From Desulfobacteraceae bacterium (GTDB taxonomy: Bacteria; Desulfobacterota; Desulfobacteria; Desulfobacterales; Desulfobacteraceae), in NCBI GenBank assembly GCA_016744295.1, contig JADGEQ010000030.1:1-64000 (forward strand): 64,000 nucleotides of DNA, read 5' to 3'. Positions 25,021 to 34,626 of this stretch are shown here, in pieces. A program made the position numbers and the translations under genes. The notes under the pieces were generated by a model. That model made no database searches. It worked only from the letters and a program-made list of their open reading frames with translations, and was not told where the DNA came from. Numbering within the stretch: the stretch's first letter is position 1; each line of letters opens with the position of its first letter.

Positions 25021-25809
25021 TTATTTGGATTTTTCCAGGTTCATGAGTTTTTGGGCGATAAATTTTAACTCTTCCGGAATAGTTGATATATCATCAAAGG
25101 GGCGTTTGCCCTCTCTGTCGGATTGGATAATTTCATCCAGTTCGGGCATAAATCCTAATATTGTGTAATCGGACATGCTTTCTCTGATTAAGTCTTTGTC
25201 CGCTTCTGATTTGACCCGGTTGCCCAGGATGACAATATTTTTTATGCCGATATCCTGACCCAGTTTTCGGATTTTATCAGCAGCAACCCGGCTTCTTTTC
25301 CCAGGGTTAACAACGACCACCAGGGCATCCACAGCACCTGATGTGGCACGTCCCAGGTGTTCGACGCCAGCTTCCATGTCCATGACAACCACTTCATTTC
25401 TGGCCAGGACCAAATGGTTCATCAAGGCTTTTAAGATGGTTGCTTCCGGGCAGATACAGCCTGAACCCCCATGGGTTACAGTTCCCATGACCAGCAGTTT
25501 TACCCCATCTTTTTCAATGGAGAAGCGGTCCGGAATATCATCCACCTTGGGATTTAAGGTGAAAAAACCGCCCATGGTGCCAGGGGTTGCGCCTGTTCGC
25601 TCGGCAATGAGGTCGGATAGCTCTGCCACAGGTGTTATGGGTTGGGTTTCATCAATGCCAAGTCCTGCTGCCAGGTTGGCCACGGGATCAGCATCAATAG
25701 CAATCACGCTGGTGTCTTTATTTAAAGCGGCAATTGTTCTGGCAATAAGAGAGGTAACGGTTGTTTTACCAACGCCACCTTTTCCGCCGAATGCAAGTTT
25801 TAAACTCAA
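25021..25809 (-). CDS. cooC: CooC-type nickel-insertion ATPase for CODH/ACS
   Basis: A 262-residue MinD-family ATPase. The deviant Walker A is GGKGGVGKTTVTS and VVMDMEAGVEHLGR is the Walker B/switch region. CGxxG-like CICPEA holds cysteine at the dimer interface, as in CooC and AcsF proteins that load nickel into carbon monoxide dehydrogenase or acetyl-CoA synthase. It starts with TTG at 25809, supported by AGGAGT nine bases upstream. It is the last gene of the acs operon, which supports a maturation role for the complex encoded upstream. Confidence 0.9.
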   Translation of the reverse strand: MSLKLAFGGKGGVGKTTVTSLIARTIAALNKDTSVIAIDADPVANLAAGLGIDETQPITPVAELSDLIAERTGATPGTMGGFFTLNPKVDDIPDRFSIEKDGVKLLVMGTVTHGGSGCICPEATILKALMNHLVLARNEVVVMDMEAGVEHLGRATSGAVDALVVVVNPGKRSRVAADKIRKLGQDIGIKNIVILGNRVKSEADKDLIRESMSDYTILGFMPELDEIIQSDREGKRPFDDISTIPEELKFIAQKLMNLEKSK

Positions 25810-25862
25810 GGGTATTCACTCCTAAAATAGCTGTTTTTAAACAAGTTGATAAAAAGATATCT

Positions 25863-26159
25863 TTAGTTTAAGGGTTTGATAATAAGTCCTTTTTCATCTA
25901 ATAGATAAATCTTGTGACCGTTTTCAATCGCCGCAAGGAGCAGGTCTTCTTCAATTATTGCCTGGCTGTCATATTTTTTGGTAAATACATCCCTGGGCAT
26001 CAGTGTAAAGCAGTCTTCGGCATCCTGTTTGGTCTTAAAAACAGGAAGAAATTTTTCATTGGTATTCTCTTCAATGAATCCAACAAGTTCTTCTGTTGAC
26101 GTCTCCGGATCCTGGACGATCACATAGTACCAATTCTCAATTTTTGTTTCATTTTCCAA
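25863..26159 (-). CDS. unknown 98-residue protein within the acs operon
   Basis: I do not recognise a named family. The protein is acidic and soluble, with WYYVIVQDPETS, FLPVFKTKQDAEDCF and a C-terminal GHKIYLLDEKGLIIKPL, a compact alpha/beta layout somewhat like SseB-type domains. The longer frame from 26246 would start inside the terminator hairpin at 26233-26280. I prefer TTG at 26159, with AGGA eight bases upstream. It lies between acsE and cooC in the same direction, so a part in CODH/ACS assembly or regulation is a fair guess, not shown. Confidence 0.65.
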   Translation of the reverse strand: MENETKIENWYYVIVQDPETSTEELVGFIEENTNEKFLPVFKTKQDAEDCFTLMPRDVFTKKYDSQAIIEEDLLLAAIENGHKIYLLDEKGLIIKPLN

Positions 26160-26232
26160 TTCAGTCCATCCTGTAAAAAAAATTAGTTCTCCTGAATATA
26201 AGGCATTTTTTTTGAAATTAAAGCAGTAGGAC

Positions 26233-26280
26233 AATAAAAAAAACAAGGCCCCTGACCGTCAAACCGGGCAGAGGCCTTTT
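26233..26280 (-). terminator. hairpin after acsE, possible partial terminator
   Basis: AAGGCCCCTG (26245-26254) pairs with CAGAGGCCTT (26269-26278) with one mismatch, and T-rich sequence follows on the minus strand. Placed inside the operon, it would lower expression of the downstream small gene and cooC relative to acsE. Confidence 0.65.
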
Positions 26281-26300
26281 AAAAAAATGCTTATGAAATG

Positions 26301-27206
26301 CTAAATTTCAAGCCATGAATCAGAGTAAAGTGTTTCACCCATGATGACTTTATAGGTTTTGGCATAATCCTGCATCTCTTTTTCAAGACTTGCAATATCA
26401 GGTTGATCACCGTCCATCATACCATAAATCAGATCAACAATATCCTGACGTTGGCCTTTTGCAATGGCTGTCAGCTTGGTATCAAGGGGATCGGAAATAA
26501 CAGCTGCCATCCCGTATTTTTCCAGCATAACCATGTAGGTACGATTCAGAATACCGCGCAAATGTTCCGGAGGTCCATTGGAAATATTGGACAGCCCGCA
26601 GGTGGATTTTGAGCCCGGCGCCATATCTTCTAACATCATTTGGAAGTTAAGAAGGCTCATGCACTGCTGCTGCTGGATATTGACCGGGGTCACAATTCCG
26701 TCAACCCAGATTTTTTCATTTGGGATGCCGGCTTCATTGGCATAGTAGAGGAGTTCAACTGCAAGGGCCGCTCTTTCGTTTTCGTCCCTGGGAAGCCCGT
26801 CGGGGCCCCACATCAGGGCTACAAAATCAGCCTCATACTTAGCTGCCATGGGCACCATTTTTTCATATCTTTCCGGGCGCGCCATGATCGAATTGACGAT
26901 ATGGGGCTTATCCGCAGGTTTACAGACCTTTAGGCCTGCTTCAATGGCGTCAATATTGGATGAATCAAGCAGCAGAGGCATTCCCGGAACTGCTTCTTGA
27001 ACCACGTTAACCACCCATGGCATCAGCTCGGTTCCAAACTTTTTAGCAGGTCCCAGGTTGATGTCAATATAATCCATACCCAGTTCTTTTTGCCTGAGAA
27101 CTTCTTTTGCAATGGGATCAGGATTTCGTTTGGCAGGATCGGCTTCTTTGAATTCTTTTCCAATTACCGTGGAAATTACATTCAGACTTTCACCAAATAG
27201 AATCAT
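26301..27206 (-). CDS. acsE: methyltetrahydrofolate:corrinoid iron-sulfur protein methyltransferase
   Basis: A 301-residue pterin-binding TIM barrel enzyme (MetH-type DHPS fold). It moves the methyl group between methyl-tetrahydrofolate and the cobalt of the corrinoid protein AcsC/AcsD. Visible features are GESLNVISTVIG at the start, DYIDINLGPAKK, LLLDSSNIDAIEAGL, VNSIMARPERYE and CGLSNISNGPPEH, which fit AcsE closely. AAAGGA precedes the ATG. It sits between the corrinoid large subunit gene and the maturation genes, in line with the Wood-Ljungdahl methyl branch. Confidence 0.95.
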   Translation of the reverse strand: MILFGESLNVISTVIGKEFKEADPAKRNPDPIAKEVLRQKELGMDYIDINLGPAKKFGTELMPWVVNVVQEAVPGMPLLLDSSNIDAIEAGLKVCKPADKPHIVNSIMARPERYEKMVPMAAKYEADFVALMWGPDGLPRDENERAALAVELLYYANEAGIPNEKIWVDGIVTPVNIQQQQCMSLLNFQMMLEDMAPGSKSTCGLSNISNGPPEHLRGILNRTYMVMLEKYGMAAVISDPLDTKLTAIAKGQRQDIVDLIYGMMDGDQPDIASLEKEMQDYAKTYKVIMGETLYSDSWLEI

Positions 27207-27283
27207 ACTATTTTCCTTTAATTTTTACAATTGTGAATCTTTAAAGGGGACCGGAGACACAGGTGTCTCGCCCCTTTTCTTAC

Positions 27284-28624
27284 TTATTTTGTTTTGAGGA
27301 AAGCCGGCAGATGCGCTGCTTCTCTCGGGCCAACCGTAATGGTCCAGCCGGGGAGTTCTTCTTCAATATCTCCTGCGATGGCAGCCGCATATCCGGGGAT
27401 AATGAGTTCGGTGTGTTTTACCTTGTCCATGATCCCGCTTTTTTTAACAAAGGTACCCACATCATCACCGCCAAATTTACCGGCAGCCCATGCCGTCAGA
27501 ACTGACAGCCCTTCAGAATCCTTGATCAACAACCATGCTGGTACTTTACTGGCTTCGATTTCACCGGAAACGATAAAATACGTCAAGGCAAAGTTTGTGG
27601 TTACCAGAACTGGTGAGTTTTCATCGGGGTTACCGATTTCAAAAATACCTTCGGTAACGGTCATGGGTCGCTGGGGATCGGTAAAAATATTGAGTCTCTC
27701 CAAAAGCAGCGGGAAGAGGGATTCCGAGGCAAAGTCAGACAGAACCACAATACCGCCATATTTGGCAATCAGCATTCCTGCGATCATGGTTTCCATGTCC
27801 AGATTGGAAGCCATTTCACTTGGGAAGGTGATGGAGGGGAAACCAAGGGCTTTGTTGCCCGCCTTGAGTGCTGCCCTTCGCATGGCAACCTGGTCTTCGA
27901 GAAGCTGTTTGATTTCCCTTGAACCAGAATCCAGAACCAGATCTTTGAGACCCATGCCGGTGAGTTTTTCCGTCAGGGGAATAAGTGCCTCCACTGAATC
28001 GGCTTTTACGGCCAGAGGCAGATCTGCTTCTTTGGCAAGAGTACCCATCTCGTCTACATTGCCTTCTGTTGCGGCATAGAGCAGGGGACGTTTGAATCCG
28101 GCTGTTTCAATACCAGCTTTCATAACATCCAAATCTTGGGTCATGAGCACCAGGTTGAATTCGGATTCCTTGGCAATTTTACCTGCAACCGCTGCAAAGG
28201 CGGCAGCTCCGTTACCGGCATCTTTGACCACCAGCAACTCAGGTCGAAGGTTCAGTCCTACCCGTTCATACTGTAAGGCATTGTAAGCTTTCAGGGTATT
28301 GTCAAGGGTCGCAAGATCAATATCAGAGGCAACTGTTGCGGCCAGGACAGTGGGGTTGAAAAAGGTTTTTTCATGTCTGTAAAGAACGGTTTCTCCGCCA
28401 GTGGTGGTTTTCCGAACACCTTTACCCAGAGCAACCGGGCGAATGGGAGGTGCAGATGCTTCGGCCAGTTTTTCCTTTGCGTCATCGGAAACATAGGGGC
28501 AGGCGTCCAATTCCGCTTTTCCCGATGCAAGGTTCATCGCAAAGGCAAGGCATGTGGGGACTCCGCACTCCTTGCAATTGGTCTTGGGAAGGAGTTTGAA
28601 TATCTGTATACCGGTTAATGCCAT
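27284..28624 (-). CDS. acsC: corrinoid iron-sulfur protein large (gamma) subunit
   Basis: A 446-residue subunit that carries a [4Fe-4S] cluster and, with AcsD, the corrinoid. The N-terminal domain has the cluster motif LPKTNCKECGVPTCLAFA with a later DACPY cysteine. The central TIM barrel and the C-terminal corrinoid-binding part (TVTEGIFEIG, LIIPGYAAAIAGDIEEEL) follow. It transfers the methyl group between AcsE and the A-cluster of AcsB. AAGGAGA precedes the ATG. Length is normal for the family. Confidence 0.96.
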   Translation of the reverse strand: MALTGIQIFKLLPKTNCKECGVPTCLAFAMNLASGKAELDACPYVSDDAKEKLAEASAPPIRPVALGKGVRKTTTGGETVLYRHEKTFFNPTVLAATVASDIDLATLDNTLKAYNALQYERVGLNLRPELLVVKDAGNGAAAFAAVAGKIAKESEFNLVLMTQDLDVMKAGIETAGFKRPLLYAATEGNVDEMGTLAKEADLPLAVKADSVEALIPLTEKLTGMGLKDLVLDSGSREIKQLLEDQVAMRRAALKAGNKALGFPSITFPSEMASNLDMETMIAGMLIAKYGGIVVLSDFASESLFPLLLERLNIFTDPQRPMTVTEGIFEIGNPDENSPVLVTTNFALTYFIVSGEIEASKVPAWLLIKDSEGLSVLTAWAAGKFGGDDVGTFVKKSGIMDKVKHTELIIPGYAAAIAGDIEEELPGWTITVGPREAAHLPAFLKTK

Positions 28625-28710
28625 TTTTATCTCCTTAAGTTTTACAACTTTATGGGAAAGGTGCGGCAGAATTTAATATAGACATCTGCCACACCTTTTG
28701 GGTTTAATAA

Positions 28711-30924
28711 TTATCCTACAAGGGGTTCCATGGTAAGTGCCGGATGACCTTTTTCTTTGAGAAAGGGCATGATCTCTTCTTCTGTAATGCCAACGGTTTC
28801 ATCGGCGATCATGTCATAGAGTCCAGGAACTCCCATGGCTTCTCCACGGGCAATAATTCTGTCTTTAAGTTCTTCTTTCAGCATCTTGGGCATCCAGACC
28901 ATTCTTAGCAGTCCGCCGTCGCCCAGGATGAATTTACCCTGGGTGATGTTGTGTTTAGAGTGACCCACAAATCCAGGAGAACAAGCACCACCGCCCATGA
29001 CACCAGCTAATGTGGTAAACTTCATACCACAGGGGGTTTCGCCTGAATAATCACGTCCAACTGTCATCACGCCGTTACACCCTGGCAGCATGGCAGCGAT
29101 ACATTCGCAGCAGCCGCAGGTGGTCATGGGATCAACTACCATGGAGTAGAAGTTGTAATGGGTAACTGTACCTCTGGAAGCCTTGTATACAAAATCATTG
29201 ACCCCTTTCCACTGGCCCAGTTTCGCATCAATACATTCGCCTTTTTCAATGGGCTGGTTGGGACCGGTTGGGTTGATTTCATAAGCAGCCCTGCAGTCCA
29301 TCCAGTTGTAAGCACCACAAAGACCTGTTCTTTCAGGACTAACGGAGCAGACATGGCTGGGAGCAAAGGACTGGCAGAGGGTGCAGGAGTAGTAAGTCTC
29401 AACATCTTCATCTGTCATGTTGTCCACACGGGCATCACGTGTCAGGTAGTTATCCCTGGCAACTGCCGTCATCTTGTCCACATCTTCCTTCTTGGTATAA
29501 AGGGTGATCTGAACTTTATCGACTATCTTGGTGAAATCCTGATGGAATTTGGCATGGAGAACCACACCAATGTCTTTCAGGGTAAAGCCCTTATCAATAG
29601 CGGCTTTAGAGATACGAACCCAGGAGATGTCACGCTGTCCGATATGCATGATGCCCTGGATGTAATTGATCAAATGATGAATTTGACGTTCCATGATGGG
29701 TTCAAAATCTTCCTGGAACTCGCGTCCCGCGATTTCAACCTTGATTCCCAGTGGGAAGGTTCCGCCTTCTTTGATACCGTCAATATCCGGACCGTCAATA
29801 ATGACCTTGCCATCTTCGATGGCACCCATATCCGCCATTTTTACAAGCTCGGTACACTGGGTCTTTCCACCGCCGCATTGGGCATACAGATCCGCACCAC
29901 GAACACGTTCTCCTTCATAGGCAGGACCAAAGGCGCAGGGGATTTCGATATCAGCAACCTGAACCTTAAGACCCCTGACTTCAACAGATCTTTGAACCAT
30001 GTCTTCATGGGCGACCGGTGCCACCACATGCTCGTAGGTACAAATACCCGTGGGAAGAATTTCCGGAATCGGCGTGTCTGCAATGGTGGGGAAACCCCAG
30101 TTAACACAACCGGCCGCGGCAACACCCCATTCGGTGCCCACATCGCCCAGGGCGTTGACAAAGGCAAAGACCCTTTCTTTGTTGTATTTCAGGATGGTTT
30201 TATAATCACCCGGCTGAACACCACCAAAGGCCATGGCAGCCCTGTTGGCAAACCCAAGGGCAAATACAGCAGAAGAAATATCCGGACCAAAGGGAACGAT
30301 ACGGGTATTCCAGCCGATCTGCATGTCGGCATCCAGGCACTGCTGGATAAGGGTTTTGCCATTATGATTGGCGGCACAGAAAATATACAAAGATCTTTTC
30401 TGGTAATCTTCAACAATCATTTTGGCAATCTCTTTGTTGGGGGCGGCGCCAACCATGGCGGCAAACCCGGGAGCTGAGCCATCAACAAATTCCACCCCAC
30501 GTTTTCTCAGGATCGTATCATCGGCAGCACCCACCCAGATTTTCCCATTTTCAATGTCCGGATCTTCCTGGGCAATATAGAAATCAGGTTCGTTCAGGTA
30601 TCTTAGCGCTTCTTTGATCTCATAGGCAATGATACCTGCCATACCTGCATCAAGTAATGGCCCCAGGTAGGGAAGCCAGTTTTTCAGTTTAATATGGGGT
30701 GGCAGCAAACCCTTGGCAAAGGCCATGGGTTTTTTCAGATCTTCCAGAGTTTCGACTTTAAGTCCGGTTAATGAATAAATAACCGGCAGGTAGTATGCTG
30801 TATTTGGGAATCCAACTTTCGTACTGGCATCATAGGTCTGAAGTGCCTTTTCAAGTTCACCTTCAACCTGGGCAACTACTTTATATCCACCCTGAATAGC
30901 AGCAAATGCGATTAATTTTGACAT
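28711..30924 (-). CDS. acsB: acetyl-CoA synthase (CODH/ACS alpha subunit)
   Basis: A 737-residue acetyl-CoA synthase that joins or splits CO, methyl and CoA at the nickel A-cluster. The cluster ligands lie in CTLCQSFAPSHVC, GLCGAYNWMDC and the C-terminal TTCGCCEC, which holds the Cys-Gly-Cys that binds the distal nickel. The full N-terminal domain that contacts CODH is present, as in bacterial enzymes and unlike archaeal CdhC. The ribosome site is AGGGGGAA. It lies between the CODH gene and acsC. In a sulfate reducer it probably runs mainly in the acetyl-CoA-splitting direction. Confidence 0.97.
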   Translation of the reverse strand: MSKLIAFAAIQGGYKVVAQVEGELEKALQTYDASTKVGFPNTAYYLPVIYSLTGLKVETLEDLKKPMAFAKGLLPPHIKLKNWLPYLGPLLDAGMAGIIAYEIKEALRYLNEPDFYIAQEDPDIENGKIWVGAADDTILRKRGVEFVDGSAPGFAAMVGAAPNKEIAKMIVEDYQKRSLYIFCAANHNGKTLIQQCLDADMQIGWNTRIVPFGPDISSAVFALGFANRAAMAFGGVQPGDYKTILKYNKERVFAFVNALGDVGTEWGVAAAGCVNWGFPTIADTPIPEILPTGICTYEHVVAPVAHEDMVQRSVEVRGLKVQVADIEIPCAFGPAYEGERVRGADLYAQCGGGKTQCTELVKMADMGAIEDGKVIIDGPDIDGIKEGGTFPLGIKVEIAGREFQEDFEPIMERQIHHLINYIQGIMHIGQRDISWVRISKAAIDKGFTLKDIGVVLHAKFHQDFTKIVDKVQITLYTKKEDVDKMTAVARDNYLTRDARVDNMTDEDVETYYSCTLCQSFAPSHVCSVSPERTGLCGAYNWMDCRAAYEINPTGPNQPIEKGECIDAKLGQWKGVNDFVYKASRGTVTHYNFYSMVVDPMTTCGCCECIAAMLPGCNGVMTVGRDYSGETPCGMKFTTLAGVMGGGACSPGFVGHSKHNITQGKFILGDGGLLRMVWMPKMLKEELKDRIIARGEAMGVPGLYDMIADETVGITEEEIMPFLKEKGHPALTMEPLVG

Positions 30925-30976
30925 ATTATGTTCCCCCTTCTTTGAGGATTTAGTATAGTTTTAGTGATCCGTCTCA

Positions 30977-32998
30977 TCAGCCTTCAAGTGCCTGGCGTGA
31001 CGCCATATCCATCATGACTCTCTCTCTTGCCTTGTCAATGCCCAGCTCTTTTCTTTTCTTGTCAATATGGGCAATCATTTTGTGAGCATGCTTGATGGGG
31101 TCTGCTTCAAAATCCCACATACCACCATAAATGTTCTCGTATTCTTTCATGAGATAATCATTGAAGACAGGCGCACCTGAAGTTGGGAAGGTGACACCGA
31201 ACACAGTGTAAATACCTGAGGCAACTACATACTCTCCAATGCTGATGGCTTTTTCACTCATCCATTCGGGTGCGGACCCTGCAACCGGCCAGTCACTGAT
31301 ATCATTACCCATGCCGCCTGCTTTTACAACCTCGGTTGCTGCCAGCAGAATCCGTGAGTTGTCCACACAGGAACCCATGTGAAGCACCGGTGGAATTCCT
31401 ACGGTCTCACATATTTCGGCAAGTCCGGGTCCGCAGAAGGCTGCGGCAGACTCAGGTGCCAAAAGGCCTTCCATGGCACAGGCAATGGCATTACATCCTG
31501 TGGTCAGGACGAGCACGTCGTTTTTAATCAGTTCTTTCACAACTGCCAGATGGCCGTCATTGTGTTTTACCCGTACATTGTTACATCCAACAACACCGGC
31601 AACCCCGCGGATACGGCCATTGATGATATTGTCGTTCAATGTATAGTAGGTGCCCCGGAAGGTGCCGCCCAAATGATATTTAATGGATTCAACAGAGAAA
31701 CCACCTACCTGGCTTGCCTTAAAGCTGGGTATCATAACTTCTTTATCGCGTTTGCCATAATTTTCAACCGCCATGGTAACGATTCTAATGGCATCTTCCA
31801 TGGCATGGTGTTCGTCAAATTCAATGTGAATGACGTTGTCTTGTTCCATTTTGCCCATGGGATGGGTGGTGATCAGTTTGGTATGAAAACATGCTGCAAC
31901 ATTGGCAAGGTTCTGCATGATACACTGAACATCCACTACCATGGCATCACAGGCACCTGTTACAATGGCCAATTCCTGCTGGAGGAATGTGCCGGCGATG
32001 GGAACCCCGTGTCTCTGGAGCATTTCATTGGCTGTACAGCAGATTCCGCCCAGCTGAATGCCCTTGGCACCCACTTTTTTGGCAAGATCAACCATTTCAA
32101 CGGATTGGGATGCCGCAACGATCATTTCAGACAGAACCGGCTCATGGCCGTGGACAATAATATTGACATGGTCTTCTTTCATGATGCCCAGGTTGGCTTC
32201 CGAAAGAATGGGAGAAGGCGTTCCGAACATGATGTCCTGAAGATCGGTAGCGATCATGGAACCGCCCCAGCCATCAGCCAAGGCGCATCTGGTGCCCTGT
32301 TTCATCAGGTTTTTATAATCCTGATCAACCCCCATGTGGGTTCTGTGCATGATATCAACGATTTCCCGGTCGATATTTCTGGGCTCAACACCCATTTTTT
32401 TCCAGATTTCTTGTCTTGCCTTGGGTGCTCTCTTGATCCCGCTGATTGTGCCCGAGGGTTTTCCCCATTCTGCCAGGGCTTTTTCTGAAAGCTCAACAGC
32501 AACTTCATCAAGATCTCTGTCAACCATTTTGCCGTCAACTTCGATTTCAGTTGCAATATCAAAGTTTTTTGCAACGGCAACCAGTTTTTCAAAATCTTTA
32601 ATTTTGTAGTCTTTTGTCTCTTTGTTTGCAACTGCCCTGAATACTTCTGCCACGGTTCGACCATGGTCTGAATGGGCGGCAGCGCCGCCGGCGATCATTC
32701 TAATGAAGTTTCTGGCTGCGATGGTATTGGCGGTTGCTCCGCACAATCCTTTTCTTGTGTCTTCACCTACAATCCCTGCCTTGGGCAGTGGGAGCCTACA
32801 GGGTCCCATTGAGCAATTTTTACAGCAGGTTCCCTGTGTGCCGATGTTACAGGCCTTCATATTTTCAGCTCTGTCAAAAATAGTTTCAACACCTAATTCC
32901 TGGGCACGTGCTATCATCACCTGGGTGGAACGGTCAACAGAAGCTGCAATTGGATCAGCCAGCTTTGGTTTTTTCGCGGCTTTTTCTTTTTCTGCCAT
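30977..32998 (-). CDS. acsA: nickel-iron carbon monoxide dehydrogenase (CODH/ACS beta subunit)
   Basis: A 673-residue CODH (CooS/AcsA family) that interconverts CO and CO2. The N-terminal cysteine block CNIGTQGTCCKNCSMGPCRL supplies the D- and B-clusters. Later cysteine and histidine residues in IVHGHEPVLSE, GGICCTANE, VVGCNNVRVKH and TTGCNAIACAM fit the C-cluster region. AGGAGAA precedes the ATG. Gene order acsD-acsA-acsB-acsC-acsE shows it as part of the CODH/ACS complex and not a stand-alone CO oxidation system. Confidence 0.97.
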   Translation of the reverse strand: MAEKEKAAKKPKLADPIAASVDRSTQVMIARAQELGVETIFDRAENMKACNIGTQGTCCKNCSMGPCRLPLPKAGIVGEDTRKGLCGATANTIAARNFIRMIAGGAAAHSDHGRTVAEVFRAVANKETKDYKIKDFEKLVAVAKNFDIATEIEVDGKMVDRDLDEVAVELSEKALAEWGKPSGTISGIKRAPKARQEIWKKMGVEPRNIDREIVDIMHRTHMGVDQDYKNLMKQGTRCALADGWGGSMIATDLQDIMFGTPSPILSEANLGIMKEDHVNIIVHGHEPVLSEMIVAASQSVEMVDLAKKVGAKGIQLGGICCTANEMLQRHGVPIAGTFLQQELAIVTGACDAMVVDVQCIMQNLANVAACFHTKLITTHPMGKMEQDNVIHIEFDEHHAMEDAIRIVTMAVENYGKRDKEVMIPSFKASQVGGFSVESIKYHLGGTFRGTYYTLNDNIINGRIRGVAGVVGCNNVRVKHNDGHLAVVKELIKNDVLVLTTGCNAIACAMEGLLAPESAAAFCGPGLAEICETVGIPPVLHMGSCVDNSRILLAATEVVKAGGMGNDISDWPVAGSAPEWMSEKAISIGEYVVASGIYTVFGVTFPTSGAPVFNDYLMKEYENIYGGMWDFEADPIKHAHKMIAHIDKKRKELGIDKARERVMMDMASRQALEG

Positions 32999-33072
32999 TA
33001 GAGGTTCTCCTCTTAAGTTATATATAAATAATGGTCATTTGGTAAAAAATATATGGTTGCAATCTATTCAAA

Positions 33073-34626
33073 TTAGATTCGTTTGTGAATTTTATTCAAA
33101 TTGTCAATTATTTTTTCAAGTTGGTCTTTTTGAAGTGTTGCAGCTGTCTGTGCAACTGCGCCCACAGTGGCAACCTTTGAAGTTGCATGCTTTGCTCTTT
33201 CCGCCAGGCGTTTTTCCTTGAGTGCTTGTTCCTCGGCATCCCGTTTGGAAGCTTCATCTTTTTCCGCCTGTTTGGCGGCTTGGATTTTTGCTTGGGCATC
33301 TGCTTCGGCATTTGCTTTGGCATCGGCTTCAGCTTTTGCTTTAGCGGCTACATCTGCGGCGGCTTTTGCGGCGGCATCGGCTTTTGCTTTTACTTCAGCC
33401 TCGGCTGCGGCTTTGGCTGCAATTGCCGGATCTACCGCAGGTGCGGCAGGGGTATCAACCGCAGGTGCGGGGGCTGCTTCGACTTTGGGAGCGGCAGGAG
33501 CTGTTGCAGCAGGTGCAGCAGGTGCAGCAGGTGCTGCGGCGGCAGGTGCTGCTTTTTTAACAGGTGCTACTTTCTTTTTCTCTTCCTCAATGGTCAGATC
33601 TGCTGCCGGTGCAAGGCTTGCAAAATCAATTTCCACATCATCCAATAGTTTGGAGATGGGGGCTACATCCATGGCGGAGCCACCGTCTGAAATCAAGTCA
33701 ATAAATGCCTTGGCCAATTTAATGGATTCAGGGTGACGCATAATAAGTAAGCTGGAGCCGGACATCAGATAAGAGACGGCACCGACCGCTTCCATGAGAA
33801 TGGCACGTGTTTCAGGATCACCTAGCTCAGGTGCCTCTTCAACCGTCAGCTTGGCTTCCTTGCATTTCCAGACCTCATTGCCCAGGTTATTGATCATTGG
33901 ATTCTGGAGTTTGTCATCCCCCTGGGTCATGGCTGCCTGGGAAAGACGTTCCATAACCGAGTAGGAATACTCAAGTCCATAGCCCAAACCGCCTGTGGTG
34001 GGATCGACAAGAACCTTGTCAAGAGAAACGCCAAGGTTTTCAAGAAGGATGTTTACCTGTTTTGCCAGGTTTACATCAATGGGAGAGGATGAAATAATCG
34101 TATGGCCGTACCCCATTGCAGCCGCGCCGATTCCTTTGTAGTTCTTCTCCTCAACCGGGCCGATTATCAGGTTGTCTCCGTCGCAAACTTCGGCAATTTT
34201 TTTGAGAACTTCCTCATCTTTAATCGGTACGGCACAGCCCCAGACAATCAGGGGGACATTGATGGCTCCGAGAACCTTTTTAACAGTCGCAGCTGCGTCA
34301 TCTGCACTTGCATCCATATCATTGGGATCCGTGCTTTTCAGCTGGAGAACAATGGCTTGGGCACCGTAGACATCTACACATTTTTTAGCCCATGCTGCCG
34401 GATCGGATACAACATCCTTAAAGGGAGCCAGGGCTGCTTCGGGCCAGTCCGTAGGAACGATATCCCAAATTTCCATTGCGATTATGGGTTTGTTGGGCAT
34501 CTCTCCTTCAAACTGGTAGAAAGGATAACTTGTTTGACCGCCGACGGTAAGGGCGGTATCACCTTTTCCGATGGTGATGCCTTTAATACTGCCGGCATAT
34601 GTTTCTTTGGTTATTTCAAATCCCAC
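33073..34626 (-). CDS. acsD: corrinoid iron-sulfur protein small (delta) subunit with long Ala/Lys-rich tail
   Basis: A 517-residue AcsD. Residues 1-350 form the TIM barrel typical of the small subunit (GDTALTVGGQTSYPFYQFEG, DPTTGGLGYGLEYSYSVMER). About 165 further residues follow: an alanine/proline stretch and then a long charged alanine-lysine-glutamate helix with repeats such as AKAAAEAEVKAKADAAAKAA, ending in DQLEKIIDNLNKIHKRI. Moorella AcsD is only about 320 residues. The start is GTG with AGGAGG five bases upstream. It is the first gene of the acs operon. The tail could be a tether or coiled coil; its function is unknown. Confidence 0.9.
   Translation of the reverse strand: MGFEITKETYAGSIKGITIGKGDTALTVGGQTSYPFYQFEGEMPNKPIIAMEIWDIVPTDWPEAALAPFKDVVSDPAAWAKKCVDVYGAQAIVLQLKSTDPNDMDASADDAAATVKKVLGAINVPLIVWGCAVPIKDEEVLKKIAEVCDGDNLIIGPVEEKNYKGIGAAAMGYGHTIISSSPIDVNLAKQVNILLENLGVSLDKVLVDPTTGGLGYGLEYSYSVMERLSQAAMTQGDDKLQNPMINNLGNEVWKCKEAKLTVEEAPELGDPETRAILMEAVGAVSYLMSGSSLLIMRHPESIKLAKAFIDLISDGGSAMDVAPISKLLDDVEIDFASLAPAADLTIEEEKKKVAPVKKAAPAAAAPAAPAAPAATAPAAPKVEAAPAPAVDTPAAPAVDPAIAAKAAAEAEVKAKADAAAKAAADVAAKAKAEADAKANAEADAQAKIQAAKQAEKDEASKRDAEEQALKEKRLAERAKHATSKVATVGAVAQTAATLQKDQLEKIIDNLNKIHKRI

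Noticed and set aside
29158..30477. 439-codon plus-strand frame opposite acsB
   Set aside because: It is the antisense of a highly conserved gene. No ribosome site or family similarity.
33167..33736. Long plus-strand frames opposite the AcsD tail
   Set aside because: They are antisense products of the repetitive alanine/lysine codons; composition is pure AS/AF repeats.
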